Positions 9,088 to 16,747 of a DNA stretch of 19,981 nucleotides are shown in pieces. The stretch spans positions 1 through 19,981 of the forward strand of contig CADCVI010000240.1 of assembly GCA_902806105.1 (NCBI GenBank). Reading direction: 5' to 3'. The notes beneath the pieces are model-generated. The model had not been told where the DNA came from. It saw only the letters and a list, made by a program, of their open reading frames with translations, and searched no databases. This DNA comes from an uncultured Rubrobacteraceae bacterium. GTDB lineage: Bacteria > Actinomycetota > Rubrobacteria > Rubrobacterales > Rubrobacteraceae. A program made the position numbers and the translations under genes. Each line of letters opens with the position of its first letter. The stretch's first letter is position 1.

Positions 9088-9970
9088 AGACCACGACGAG
9101 CTGGAGAGCGAACTCCGGGACCTGGGCTCCCGCATCGACTACCCCCCGGCTCCGGACGTCTCCCGAGCGGTCAGCCGCAGGCTGGGCGCCAGGGCTACGG
9201 AGCATCCCCGTGCGCGCCGCTTGCTCCCGATGCTCGCCAGACCCGGGTGGTCGGCCGCGGCTGCTGCGACCGTACTGCTCTCCCTGAGCGTCCTCTCGCC
9301 CGCGGTGCGCGCCACCATCTCCGATCTCGTCCTCTCCGGAGCCTCCGACGAGGCGGGAGGTGCCGCTGGCGGAGCTGGTGGAGCCGGCGCGGCCCGCGAG
9401 GCGGAGTACGGCCCGCAGCTACCCCCGTCACCAACCGATACCCGGAGACCCGACGAAGACGGAGCCCAGGCCGGAGCGGGCTCGGGAGCCTCGACGCTGC
9501 CCCCGCCGGGAACTGCGCTGGGGCTTGGCGCGAGGATACAGGCGTCGGAGGCCGAGACGACATTGGGAGGTCTTCTCCTGCCCGAGGCACCGGAGCTCCG
9601 TGGCGAGCCGCACGCCATCTACGCGATCGGCCCGGAAGCTCGGGACGGCGTCGCGGTGGTCTTCGGCCCTGGTCCCGCCCTCCCGCCTCTCGGCAACACG
9701 GACGCGGGGTTGATCCTCGTCGAGGTCCCCGGAGATGCGGCTTCCGTCTACCCCGCGACAGCCGGCTCATACGGCACGGCCCAGGGGGTAGACGTCGGGG
9801 GATCCCGTGGATTCTGGATCCCGGACGGGCGGTCCTTGCGCCCGCAGCCCGGAGACGCAGAGGAACTGGCCGGCGGCGCCGTTGTGTGGGAGAGAGGTGG
9901 GACAACGCTGCTCATGCGCGCCGGCGTCACGAAGGAGGAGGCCCTCCGGATCGCCGGGACGGTTCGCTAG
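9077..9970 (+). CDS. Membrane-anchored anti-sigma-factor-like protein
   Basis: Probably the inner-membrane regulator of the ECF sigma factor encoded just upstream (inference from gene order and topology). The 297-residue protein has a cytoplasmic N terminus of about 55 residues (ELESELRDLGSRIDYPPAPDVSRAVSRRL, a motif common in actinobacterial proteins following ECF sigma genes), one membrane helix (about 57-77), a Gly/Ala/Pro-rich linker (about 90-150), and an outer domain ending TTLLMRAGVTKEEALRIAGTVR, which resembles the C-terminal part of DUF4367-type domains. The HxxxCxxC zinc motif of classical anti-sigma domains is absent. ATG 9077 is preceded by AGGAAGGAGGA and lies within the last codons of the sigma gene. 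A different membrane sensor role cannot be excluded. Confidence 0.75.
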   Translation: MPDRDHDELESELRDLGSRIDYPPAPDVSRAVSRRLGARATEHPRARRLLPMLARPGWSAAAAATVLLSLSVLSPAVRATISDLVLSGASDEAGGAAGGAGGAGAAREAEYGPQLPPSPTDTRRPDEDGAQAGAGSGASTLPPPGTALGLGARIQASEAETTLGGLLLPEAPELRGEPHAIYAIGPEARDGVAVVFGPGPALPPLGNTDAGLILVEVPGDAASVYPATAGSYGTAQGVDVGGSRGFWIPDGRSLRPQPGDAEELAGGAVVWERGGTTLLMRAGVTKEEALRIAGTVR

Positions 9971-9984
9971 ACGAGAAGCCGGAA

Positions 9985-10013
9985 GGGAACCGATCCCACC
10001 CGGCACCTGTACC
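9985..10013 (+). promoter_or_regulatory. Candidate ECF-type promoter before the DUF4349 gene
   Basis: GGGAACC (9985-9991), 17 nt, GTACC (10009-10013): the same elements and spacing as before the sigma gene at 8465-8493. Transcription would start near 10020, leaving a leader of about 75 nt that carries a good Shine-Dalgarno (AGGAGG, 10082-10087). Activity is inferred. Confidence 0.5.
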
Positions 10014-10094
10014 CCTTTAGACAGGGAAGCACGGTAGAGGACAACAGGCCGCACGCAGCAGCGCTCTACGGCCGGCGCGGAAGGAGGACGACGA

Positions 10095-11150
10095 ATGTAC
10101 AGGTTCCTCTCCTCGGGCGGGGACAACTCGTTGGCGCCAGGCTGCCGCGTTCGTGTGCTTGGTAGGCCTTCCCCGGGCGCCAAGTCCGCCGCATGCGTAC
10201 CAGGCCTCGCAACGAAGAGCCTCTTGTTGCTACTCCTCGCGCTCGTTGTGGCCTCTTGCGGAGGGCGTGGGGGCGAGGAGGGTTCGGCACGATCAGCGGG
10301 CCCTTCCGCCGGGTACGCCGACGAGGCCTCCCCGGAGCCAGGCCTCGAAGCGCCGCCCGGCTCCGGCGCCGAAGGTAAGGCGACCGCCGGGGCCGCGGCC
10401 TCTTCCTCGGCCTCGCCGGCCGGGTCCCGGGTAGGGGCACAGGGCGGGGCGGTCCTGCCGGGCTTCGACGGCGAGAAGATCGTCAAGACGGCGGAGCTTG
10501 GACTACGCTCCACGAACGTTCGTGGGGATGCTTCGAGGGCGCAGGAGGTTGCGGCTCGCTTCGGCGGCCGGGTTACGAGCTCGCGCATCGACGGCGGCGG
10601 CGATACGGCCTCGGCCGACCTCGTCCTCTCGGTCCCGTCTCCGGAGTTCGAGGGGGCGCTCGACGAGCTGCGGGGCCTCGGCGAGGTGGCGACCGACACC
10701 GTCGGCGGCGAGGACGTCACCGAGGAATTCGTGGACCTTGAGTCGCGCGAGCGGAACCTGCTCGCGGCCGAGGAGAGCCTGCTCCGGCTCTACGAGAAGG
10801 CAACGAGCGTGGACGATGCCCTCTCCATAGAGCGCGAGCTCACAAACCTGCGCGGCCAAGTCGAGGTGGTGCAGGGCAGGATCCAGTTTCTCAAGGACCG
10901 TACCACGACCTCTCGTATATCCCTGACGATACAACCGGTCGAGAAGCCCGTCGAGCCCCGCTCTGCCCTGGAACCCGCCCGCGTCGTCTCCGCCGCATGG
11001 AACGCCTCTCTGAGATTTCTCGGGACCGTGGCGGCGGCCTGTATCTCCGTGGTCGTCTTCGGCTGGTGGCTCGCGCCACCCCTGCTCGCCGCGGGCCTGT
11101 GGTGGACGCGCAGGTCCTCCGGGCACCCCGGCCCCACCCAAAACCCCTAG
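10095..11150 (+). CDS. DUF4349 domain lipoprotein
   Basis: A 351-residue exported protein of the DUF4349 family, often found beside ECF sigma or anti-sigma genes; its biochemical role is unknown. A long n-region precedes the hydrophobic stretch KSLLLLLLALVVASC, whose lipobox VASC makes Cys55 the likely lipidated residue. A low-complexity Gly/Ser/Ala linker follows to about residue 120, then the DUF4349 core: KIVKTAELGLRS, SADLVLSVPSPEFEGALDELRGLGEV, EDVTEEFVDLESRERNLLAAEESLLRLYEKA, and a coiled-coil-like IERELTNLRGQVEVVQGRIQFLKDRTTTSRISLTI. A C-terminal membrane helix (about 306-335) is followed by a short basic tail. ATG 10095 lies 7 nt after AGGAGG. The coiled coil plus double anchoring suggests an envelope sensor or signal modulator of the ECF module (inference). 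Confidence 0.85.
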   Translation: MYRFLSSGGDNSLAPGCRVRVLGRPSPGAKSAACVPGLATKSLLLLLLALVVASCGGRGGEEGSARSAGPSAGYADEASPEPGLEAPPGSGAEGKATAGAAASSSASPAGSRVGAQGGAVLPGFDGEKIVKTAELGLRSTNVRGDASRAQEVAARFGGRVTSSRIDGGGDTASADLVLSVPSPEFEGALDELRGLGEVATDTVGGEDVTEEFVDLESRERNLLAAEESLLRLYEKATSVDDALSIERELTNLRGQVEVVQGRIQFLKDRTTTSRISLTIQPVEKPVEPRSALEPARVVSAAWNASLRFLGTVAAACISVVVFGWWLAPPLLAAGLWWTRRSSGHPGPTQNP

Positions 11151-11187
11151 AACGTCTGCCCGGCCCGGCTCGCAACGCGGCATCGGT

Positions 11188-11193
11188 TATACT
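11188..11193 (+). promoter_or_regulatory. Candidate -10 box (TATACT) just upstream of cmk
   Basis: TATACT lies 9 nt before the cmk ATG (11203), inside the only short gap between the DUF4349 gene and cmk. A start point 7 nt downstream would give a leader of about 3 nt, and no Shine-Dalgarno is visible, so cmk may be translated from a nearly leaderless message. No convincing -35 is seen. A similar GGTTATACTC block precedes rsiG. Confidence 0.4.
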
Positions 11194-11202
11194 CTCCCGT
11201 CG

Positions 11203-11862
11203 ATGCGAGCTTTCCTTGTAGCTATAGACGGCCCCGCCGGGAGCGGGAAGAGTTCCGTGGCGCGCGCGGTCGCCGAGCGGTTGGGCCTCTCCAACCTCGA
11301 CACCGGCGCGACCTACCGGGCTGTAGCTTTCCTTTCTCTCGGGGGGGGGGCGGAGCCTGCGGACGGGCTCGCCCTCGCCGCCCTTGCCGAACGGGTCGAG
11401 CTGGACGAGGCCGGGGTTATCGTCGACGGCGAGCGCGTGCCCGCCGAGTCTTTACGCACCCCCGAGGTCGCCGCGCAGGCCTCCCGCGTCTCTGCCTACC
11501 CTGAGGTCCGGCGCGTCCTCGTGGAGCGCCAGAGGGCGGCGGCGCGCCGCCTCGGCGGCGCCGTGATGGAGGGCCGGGACATCGGGACCGTCGTCCTCCC
11601 CGACGCGGGCCTCAAGGTCTTCCTCTCCGCCTCGGCGGACGAGAGGGCGCGCCGCCGCGCCGCCCAGACCAACCGCGAGTCCGAGCTCGAGCGCATACGG
11701 GAGGCGATGCGCACCCGCGACACCCGCGACGCCGAGCGCGAGGCCTCGCCCCTCGTCCCCGCCCCGGACGCCGTCGTCATAGACACGACCGGCCTCTCTT
11801 TAGATGAAGTCATAGAACGCGTTGTGGGCCTCGCCGAGGACGCGCGGACGAAGGTAGGGTGA
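11203..11862 (+). CDS. cmk: Cytidylate kinase
   Basis: Phosphorylates CMP and dCMP to the diphosphates with ATP, recycling pyrimidine nucleotides in the cytoplasm. The 219-residue product has the P-loop GPAGSGKSS (10-18), the CMP-site NLDTGATYRA (Asp33), the VMEGRDIGTVVLPDA block (Arg125, Asp126), and the lid region with RTRDTRDAERE near 171-180, followed by VIDTTGLSLDEV. ATG 11203 is chosen because MRAFLVAIDGPAGSGKSS begins at the usual point. It opens the conserved cmk-plsC-der cluster; its stop overlaps the plsC start. The CDS contains a run of ten G residues at 11341-11350, encoding Gly47-Gly49 and part of Ala50. The reading frame is intact across it. Confidence 0.96.
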   Translation: MRAFLVAIDGPAGSGKSSVARAVAERLGLSNLDTGATYRAVAFLSLGGGAEPADGLALAALAERVELDEAGVIVDGERVPAESLRTPEVAAQASRVSAYPEVRRVLVERQRAAARRLGGAVMEGRDIGTVVLPDAGLKVFLSASADERARRRAAQTNRESELERIREAMRTRDTRDAEREASPLVPAPDAVVIDTTGLSLDEVIERVVGLAEDARTKVG

Positions 11863-12527
11863 GCCTCACGAAAGCTTTTCCAAAGCACGGCGGCGAGAGG
11901 GTTATGTCCCCGCGCTACAAGCTCTTCAGGGCACTACTTCGCGCGCTCACGCGCCTCCTTGTAGGATTCGAGGTGCGTGGGGCCGAGAACGTCCCCGGTG
12001 AGGGGCCAATCGTTCTCGCGGCCAACCACCGCCGTTATGCGGACCCGGTCCTGGTATGCATGGCCGTCCCCCGGCGCATACAGTGGATGGGCAAGAAGGA
12101 GCTCTTCTCCCCGCCGTTCGACAGGTTTTTCTACTTTATAGGCACTTTCCCCGTGGACCGCAAAGGTGGCGGGCGCGATGCGCTGAAAAGCTCCCTCGTG
12201 TTCCTCGAGCACGGGTGGACCCTGGGCATCTTCCCCGAGGGGACCCGCCGCAAGGCATACGACCCGGACGACCCGCCCAAAGGCGGCGTCGCCATGCTCG
12301 CCGCCCGCTCGGGGGCGCCGATCATCCCCGTGTTCATGGACAAGGTACCGAGCTTCTCCGAGCGCCTGCGGGGCGGAAAGCTCCGCGCTTACATAGGTGA
12401 GCCGATAAGCGTCGATCCCACGAGGAAGGGCAAGCCCTCCTACGACGAGGTCGCGGATCGAGTACTGCGCGAGATCTACGCTCTCGGTGAGGCCGGACGC
12501 GCCGAACGCAAGGGAGGCACGGCGTGA
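11859..12527 (+). CDS. plsC: 1-acyl-sn-glycerol-3-phosphate acyltransferase family protein
   Basis: Family enzymes add the second acyl chain to lysophosphatidic acid, giving phosphatidic acid at the inner face of the membrane. The 222-residue protein has motif I NHRRYAD (His57-x4-Asp62), the motif II region FFYFIGTFPVDR, motif III FPEGTRRK (about 126-132) and motif IV APIIPVFM (about 153-160). The N-terminal RYKLFRALLRALTRLLVGFEV is amphipathic to hydrophobic and probably binds the membrane. GTG 11859 overlaps the cmk stop by 4 bp (GTGA); an ATG at 11904 (MSPRYKLF) would remove 15 residues but has a badly spaced ribosome site. The stop overlaps the der start. Members of this family also acylate other lysolipids, so exact substrate is inferred. 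Confidence 0.9.
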   Translation: MSLTKAFPKHGGERVMSPRYKLFRALLRALTRLLVGFEVRGAENVPGEGPIVLAANHRRYADPVLVCMAVPRRIQWMGKKELFSPPFDRFFYFIGTFPVDRKGGGRDALKSSLVFLEHGWTLGIFPEGTRRKAYDPDDPPKGGVAMLAARSGAPIIPVFMDKVPSFSERLRGGKLRAYIGEPISVDPTRKGKPSYDEVADRVLREIYALGEAGRAERKGGTA

Positions 12528-13834
12528 ATCGTCTGCCGGTGGTCGCGATAGTGGGCGCGCCGAACGTCGGCAAGAGCACGCTCGTCAACAGGATCCTGGG
12601 CAGGCGCCAGTCCGTGGTCGCCGACGAGCCGGGGACGACGCGGGACCGCTCCTACAGCCGCGCCGAGTGGACGGGGCGTGAGTTCTCGCTCGTGGACACG
12701 GGCGGAATGGAGCCGCTGGCGAAGACGGGCTTGGAGGCGCTCGTGACGCTCCAGGCCCGCGTCGCGGTCGAGGAGGCCGACGTCATACTCCACCTCGCCG
12801 ATTCGAGGCTCGGGGTCACGGAGGCCGACGCGGCCATCGCCAAGGAGCTCCGCGGCTCTGGCAAGCCCGTCGTCCTCGCCGCGAACAAGCTCGACAACCC
12901 CGCGGACGACACCGCCCGCTACGACTTCTACGCCCTCGGCGAGGGCGAACCGCACGCCGTGAGCGCCGTGCACGGCACGGGGACGGGCGACCTCCTGGAC
13001 GAGATCGTACGCCTCCTCCCACAATCCGAGCCCGAGGAGGAGGTCCCGTACCCGCGCATAGCAGTAGTCGGCCGCCCCAACGTCGGCAAGTCGACGCTGT
13101 TGAACCGCCTGCTCGGCGCCGAGCGCGCCGTCGTCTCCGAGGTCGCCGGCACCACGACCGATGCCGTCGCCCACGAGATACCCGCCCCCGAGGGGAGCGC
13201 GGTACCGGGCGGCCGCTTCCTCATGCTGGATACCGCCGGCATAAACCGGAGCGCGCGCAGGGCCTCGGGCGTACCGTACTACTCGACGCTCAAGACCGAG
13301 GGCGCCATCCGGCGCTCGGACGTCTCGCTGCTCCTGGTGGACGCCGTCGAGGGCCTCGTCGCCGAAGACCTCAGGCTCGCCCGCCAGATCGAGGAGGCCG
13401 GAAGAAGCTGCGGGGTGCTCGTGAACAAGAGCGACCTCGTCGACGAGTACAAGCTCCGCGAGCTCGAGGCCGACGTCGCGTACCGCATGACGGACCTGAA
13501 ACCGCCGCTTTTGGCCATCTCCGCCCTCTCCGGGGCCGGCGTGGACGGGGTCATACCGCTCGCCGCGAGCCTCCACAAGGCCTACAACACGAGGATATCG
13601 ACCCACGAGGTCGCGGAGTTCATAAACGAGCTCACCTCCCGGACGGCGCCGCCCGGGGGCGTCAAGATCCGCTTCGCTACCCAGACCGGCACCGCCCCGC
13701 CCCGCTTCGCGGTCTTCGCGACCCGCCCCAAGGACGTCCCGGATTCCTACGTCCGCTACATCGAGAACTCCCTACGCGCGCGCTACGGCCTCAAGGGCGT
13801 AAGCGTCCGCCTGAGCATCAAGAGCAGCCGCTAA
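12524..13834 (+). CDS. der: GTPase Der (EngA), ribosome assembly factor
   Basis: Essential GTPase with two tandem G domains that assists 50S subunit maturation. The 436-residue protein has the first P-loop GAPNVGKST (11-19), DTGG (58-61) and NKLD (121-124), then the second P-loop GRPNVGKST (183-191), DTAGI (236-240) and NKSD (301-304), and a C-terminal KH-like domain that includes KIRFATQTGTAPPRFAVFATRP. Length is close to the family norm. The GTG at 12524 overlaps the plsC stop (GTGA). Gene order cmk-plsC-der is conserved in many Gram-positive bacteria. It is followed by a GC-rich hairpin region. Confidence 0.97.
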   Translation: MNRLPVVAIVGAPNVGKSTLVNRILGRRQSVVADEPGTTRDRSYSRAEWTGREFSLVDTGGMEPLAKTGLEALVTLQARVAVEEADVILHLADSRLGVTEADAAIAKELRGSGKPVVLAANKLDNPADDTARYDFYALGEGEPHAVSAVHGTGTGDLLDEIVRLLPQSEPEEEVPYPRIAVVGRPNVGKSTLLNRLLGAERAVVSEVAGTTTDAVAHEIPAPEGSAVPGGRFLMLDTAGINRSARRASGVPYYSTLKTEGAIRRSDVSLLLVDAVEGLVAEDLRLARQIEEAGRSCGVLVNKSDLVDEYKLRELEADVAYRMTDLKPPLLAISALSGAGVDGVIPLAASLHKAYNTRISTHEVAEFINELTSRTAPPGGVKIRFATQTGTAPPRFAVFATRPKDVPDSYVRYIENSLRARYGLKGVSVRLSIKSSR

Positions 13835-13884
13835 AGGGCTCCGCTCCGACCTGCCTCCGGTTCCGCCTCCGCTTCGCCGTCTCC

Positions 13885-13916
13885 TTCGCGCGGAGCGGCG
13901 CGTGGCCACGCGCGAA
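13885..13916 (+). terminator. GC-rich stem-loop after der
   Basis: TTCGCGCG (13885-13892) pairs with CGCGCGAA (13909-13916) across 16 nt. Within the same stretch a perfect 16-bp palindrome GCGCGTGGCCACGCGC (13898-13913) offers a competing fold. No T tract follows. It probably ends the cmk-plsC-der transcript, 50 bp after the der stop. Confidence 0.45.
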
Positions 13917-13933
13917 AGCGTCCCCGGTCGCGC

Positions 13934-13942
13934 TGGTAAGAT
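13934..13942 (+). promoter_or_regulatory. Candidate extended -10 promoter for the guanylyltransferase-like gene
   Basis: TGGTAAGAT has the TGn extension plus a -10-like TAAGAT in otherwise very GC-rich DNA, right after the der hairpin. No good -35 is seen. The implied leader to GTG 14118 would be about 170 nt and contains overlapping GC-rich hairpins around 14026-14060. Confidence 0.3.
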
Positions 13943-14117
13943 AGCCGCAGGAGACGGACGGGGTGGGGCCGCGCCGGCCCGTTTCAAGCTGTCCGGGAAG
14001 GTAGGGAGAAGACATGTACCACTCGGGCCGGGGGCCATCGGGCCCCGGACGTTCGGGGTCCACGGAGGTTCCGGACGCAGTCGTTGGCCTCTCCGTGGGT
14101 GACTCTGGGGCTTGGCC

Positions 14118-16667
14118 GTGAAGGCCGTCATCATGGCGGGGGGGCATGGCACCCGTCTCAGGCCGCTGACCAGCAACCAGCCGAAGCCCATGATCCCCAT
14201 TGCGGGCGTGCCCTGCATGGAGCACATAGTCTCCCTCCTCGGGCGCCACGGCATCCGCGAGATCGTGGTTACGCTCCAGTTTATGCCGGACGATATACGG
14301 GACTACTTCGGCGACGGCTCCCGGTGGGGCGTCTCGATGGACTATTCCGTGGAGGACGTGCCCGCGGGGACCGCGGGCTCCGTCAAGCTCGCTGAGGATA
14401 AGCTCTCGGGCGGGCGCGTCCTGGTCATCAGCGGCGACGCCCTTACGGACTGCGACCTCGGGGCCGTCGTCGCCTTCCACGAGGCGCGCGGGGCCGAGGC
14501 CACGATGGTCCTAAAGAGCGTCGAGAACCCGCTGGAGTTCGGCGTGGTCATCACCGGGGAGGACGGCCGGATCGTTAGGTTCCTCGAGAAGCCGACCTGG
14601 GGCCAGGTCTTCTCCGACACCGTCAACACCGGCATCTACCTGCTCGAACCGGCCGTGCTCGGCGAGATACCCGCCGAGGGCGAGTACGACTTCTCCAAGG
14701 AGCTCTTCCCGAAGCTCCTTGCGGCCGGACGGCCGCTCTACGGCTACGTCACCGGGGACTACTGGGAGGACATAGGGACGCTGGAGCAGTACATGAAGGC
14801 ACAGCGCGACGTCCTCGACGGCAGGATAAAGGGCGTGAGGCCCCCGGGGACGCGGCTCAGGGGCAACGTCTACGTGGGGTCGCGCGCGCAGGTAGACGAC
14901 GAGGGTCTCGTGGGCCCCGTCGTCATCGGCGAGAATGTGCGCGTCGACGAGGGGGCAGTGGTCAGCCCCTACTCCGTCATAGGCGACAACGTCGTCATCG
15001 CCGCGGGCGCGAGCGTCGAGCGCTGCGTCGTCGCCGAGGGGACGTACGTCGGGGAGGGGGCCGAGGTCGTGGACGCCCTCGTCGGGCGCAACTGTTACGT
15101 GCAGGGGAGGGCCCGGATCCTGGAGCGGAGCGCCCTCGGCGACGACGTCATCGTGGGGGAGGGCGCAACCATAGCCCCCGGGGTCAAGGTCTTCCCCCAC
15201 AAGACCGTCGAGAGCGGGGCGAACGTCACCCAGTCCCTCATCTACGAGACGATGGGCCTCAGGACCGTCTTCAGGGGCGGCATCGTCAAGGGCAAGTTCA
15301 ACGTCGACCTGACCCCCGAGTTCGTCGTCCGCCTCGCCTCCTCCTTCGGCACCGAACTCGACCCCGGCGAGATCGTGACGCTCGGGCGCGACTCCAGCCG
15401 TCCCGCCCAGGTCGCCAAGCGCGCCATGTCGAGCGCCCTGAACGCCACAGGCGTGAACGTCCGCGACCTCCGGGCCGCCCACGCCGGCGTCGTGCGACAC
15501 GACGTCCTTGCGGGCAAGGCCTCGGCCGGGGCCCACGTCCGCACCGGAGAAGACCCCGACGACGTCGAGATCCTTTTCTTCTCCTCCGACGCCACCCCGA
15601 TGAACGAGGCCGACCAGCGCTCCGTAGAGAAGGTCTTCGCCCGCGAGGAGTACCGCAGGGCACACGGCGCCGACGTCGGCGAGGTGATCTACCCGGGCCG
15701 CGCCGTCGAGCAGTACATCGAGCGCCTGGAACTCGCCCACGACCACCGCTCCACGAACGGCGCCTCGGTAGTCGTGGATTTCTCCGGCGGCGTCGCGGGC
15801 CTCGTCGCGGGCCGCGTCTTCGCCAGGCTCGGCATCGGCGCCGTGATCGTCGAGGGCTTCGCGAACGCGAACGTCTACACCACGGGCACGAGGAGGACCA
15901 GCCTCACCGACGCCCTCGACAGGGTCGGACGCATCGTGCCGACGGTCGGCGCCGCTTTCGGGGCCGTCGTCGGTCCCACGGGAGAAGACGTCCAGTTTGT
16001 CGACGACTCGGGGGCCTTCGTCCCCCCGGACGTCATGCTGGCCTGCCTGATCCACGCCCTGAAACCCAAGAAGGTCGTGCTGCCGATCGACCTGAGCAGC
16101 GGCTACGAGGACGTCTCTCGAAGGGCCGGCGGCTCAGTCGAGCGCAGCCGCATCGGCCTCGGCAACGTAGCCCTGAAGGCAGCCCGGGAGGGCGCCGACC
16201 TCGCGGGCCTCGCCGACGGCCGTTACGTCTTCCCGTCGTTCCTTCCGGCCCCGGACTGCTTTATAACCATCGTGCGCGCCCTCGAAGCCTTCGTCGCCGC
16301 CCCCGCGCGCGGCGACAGGGGCTCCACGGGGGGAGAGCTTCTCTCCTCCGTCAGGCGAGGCTTCGGCGACGCTTTCGGCGGCGTGAGGCGGCGGCGCCTG
16401 GATTGCCCGTGGGCCGCGAAGGGGCGCGTGATGCGCGGCCTCGCCGAGCGCTTCGGGGGCGACCCGGAGGCCATCCTGACCGATGGCGTCAAGCTCAACC
16501 TCGACGAGGGCGCCTCCTCCTGGGTCCTCATGCTCCCGGACCCGGACAACCCTATCTTCTACGTCTACGCCGAGTCCGGCGGCGCGGGCTCAGATGCCCC
16601 CGGGGAGACGGAACACCTGCTCGACGAGTACTCTTCGCTCGTCGGCGGGCTCATCGCCGAGGCGTGA
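14118..16667 (+). CDS. Mannose-1-phosphate guanylyltransferase-like protein fused to a degenerate phosphomannomutase domain
   Basis: An 849-residue cytoplasmic protein that probably makes an NDP-sugar (GDP-mannose by family annotation) for glycans. Three parts are visible. A nucleotidyltransferase (1-235) carries MAGGHGTRLRPLTSNQPKPM, the metal-binding Asp in ISGDALTD and FLEKP. A left-handed hexapeptide-repeat domain (about 250-370) has repeats such as VVIGENVRVDEGAVV. A phosphoglucomutase/phosphomannomutase-like domain runs from about 376 to the end. That last domain lacks the phosphoserine loop TASHNP (here KASAGAHVRTGEDP, about 467-480) and the DGDxDR metal loop (here VVGPTGEDVQ, about 617-626), so it is probably not an active mutase. 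GTG 14118 is preferred to TTG 14112 because MKAVIMAGG fits and TGGGG lies 7 nt upstream. The nucleotide and sugar used are not certain. Confidence 0.88.
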   Translation: MKAVIMAGGHGTRLRPLTSNQPKPMIPIAGVPCMEHIVSLLGRHGIREIVVTLQFMPDDIRDYFGDGSRWGVSMDYSVEDVPAGTAGSVKLAEDKLSGGRVLVISGDALTDCDLGAVVAFHEARGAEATMVLKSVENPLEFGVVITGEDGRIVRFLEKPTWGQVFSDTVNTGIYLLEPAVLGEIPAEGEYDFSKELFPKLLAAGRPLYGYVTGDYWEDIGTLEQYMKAQRDVLDGRIKGVRPPGTRLRGNVYVGSRAQVDDEGLVGPVVIGENVRVDEGAVVSPYSVIGDNVVIAAGASVERCVVAEGTYVGEGAEVVDALVGRNCYVQGRARILERSALGDDVIVGEGATIAPGVKVFPHKTVESGANVTQSLIYETMGLRTVFRGGIVKGKFNVDLTPEFVVRLASSFGTELDPGEIVTLGRDSSRPAQVAKRAMSSALNATGVNVRDLRAAHAGVVRHDVLAGKASAGAHVRTGEDPDDVEILFFSSDATPMNEADQRSVEKVFAREEYRRAHGADVGEVIYPGRAVEQYIERLELAHDHRSTNGASVVVDFSGGVAGLVAGRVFARLGIGAVIVEGFANANVYTTGTRRTSLTDALDRVGRIVPTVGAAFGAVVGPTGEDVQFVDDSGAFVPPDVMLACLIHALKPKKVVLPIDLSSGYEDVSRRAGGSVERSRIGLGNVALKAAREGADLAGLADGRYVFPSFLPAPDCFITIVRALEAFVAAPARGDRGSTGGELLSSVRRGFGDAFGGVRRRRLDCPWAAKGRVMRGLAERFGGDPEAILTDGVKLNLDEGASSWVLMLPDPDNPIFYVYAESGGAGSDAPGETEHLLDEYSSLVGGLIAEA

Positions 16668-16680
16668 GGCACCCCGGCGG

Positions 16681-16700
16681 GCCACACGATGCCGCGTGGC
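16681..16700 (+). terminator. Stem-loop after the guanylyltransferase-like gene
   Basis: GCCACACG (16681-16688) pairs with CGCGTGGC (16693-16700) with one mismatch and a 4-nt ATGC loop, 13 bp after the stop. There is no T tract. It separates this gene from rsiG, which appears to have its own promoter. Confidence 0.4.
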
Positions 16701-16702
16701 GG

Positions 16703-16715
16703 ACAGTGAGACTGT
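16703..16715 (+). promoter_or_regulatory. Inverted repeat upstream of rsiG
   Basis: ACAGT-GAG-ACTGT is a perfect 5+5 inverted repeat ending 20 bp before the TATACT box of rsiG, where a repressor or activator near the -35 region would sit. A role as operator is inferred from position only. Confidence 0.3.
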
Positions 16716-16735
16716 ACTTGAGGTTCAGGGGAGGT

Positions 16736-16741
16736 TATACT
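16736..16741 (+). promoter_or_regulatory. Candidate -10 box (TATACT) for a possibly leaderless rsiG message
   Basis: TATACT ends 6 nt before the rsiG ATG (16748), so a start point 7 nt downstream of the box falls on the A of the ATG. The surrounding GGGAG-GTTATA-CTCCC is a 5+5 inverted repeat. A GGGGAGG lies 13 nt before the ATG and could instead act as a distant ribosome site for a longer transcript. Confidence 0.45.
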
Positions 16742-16747
16742 CCCGGG

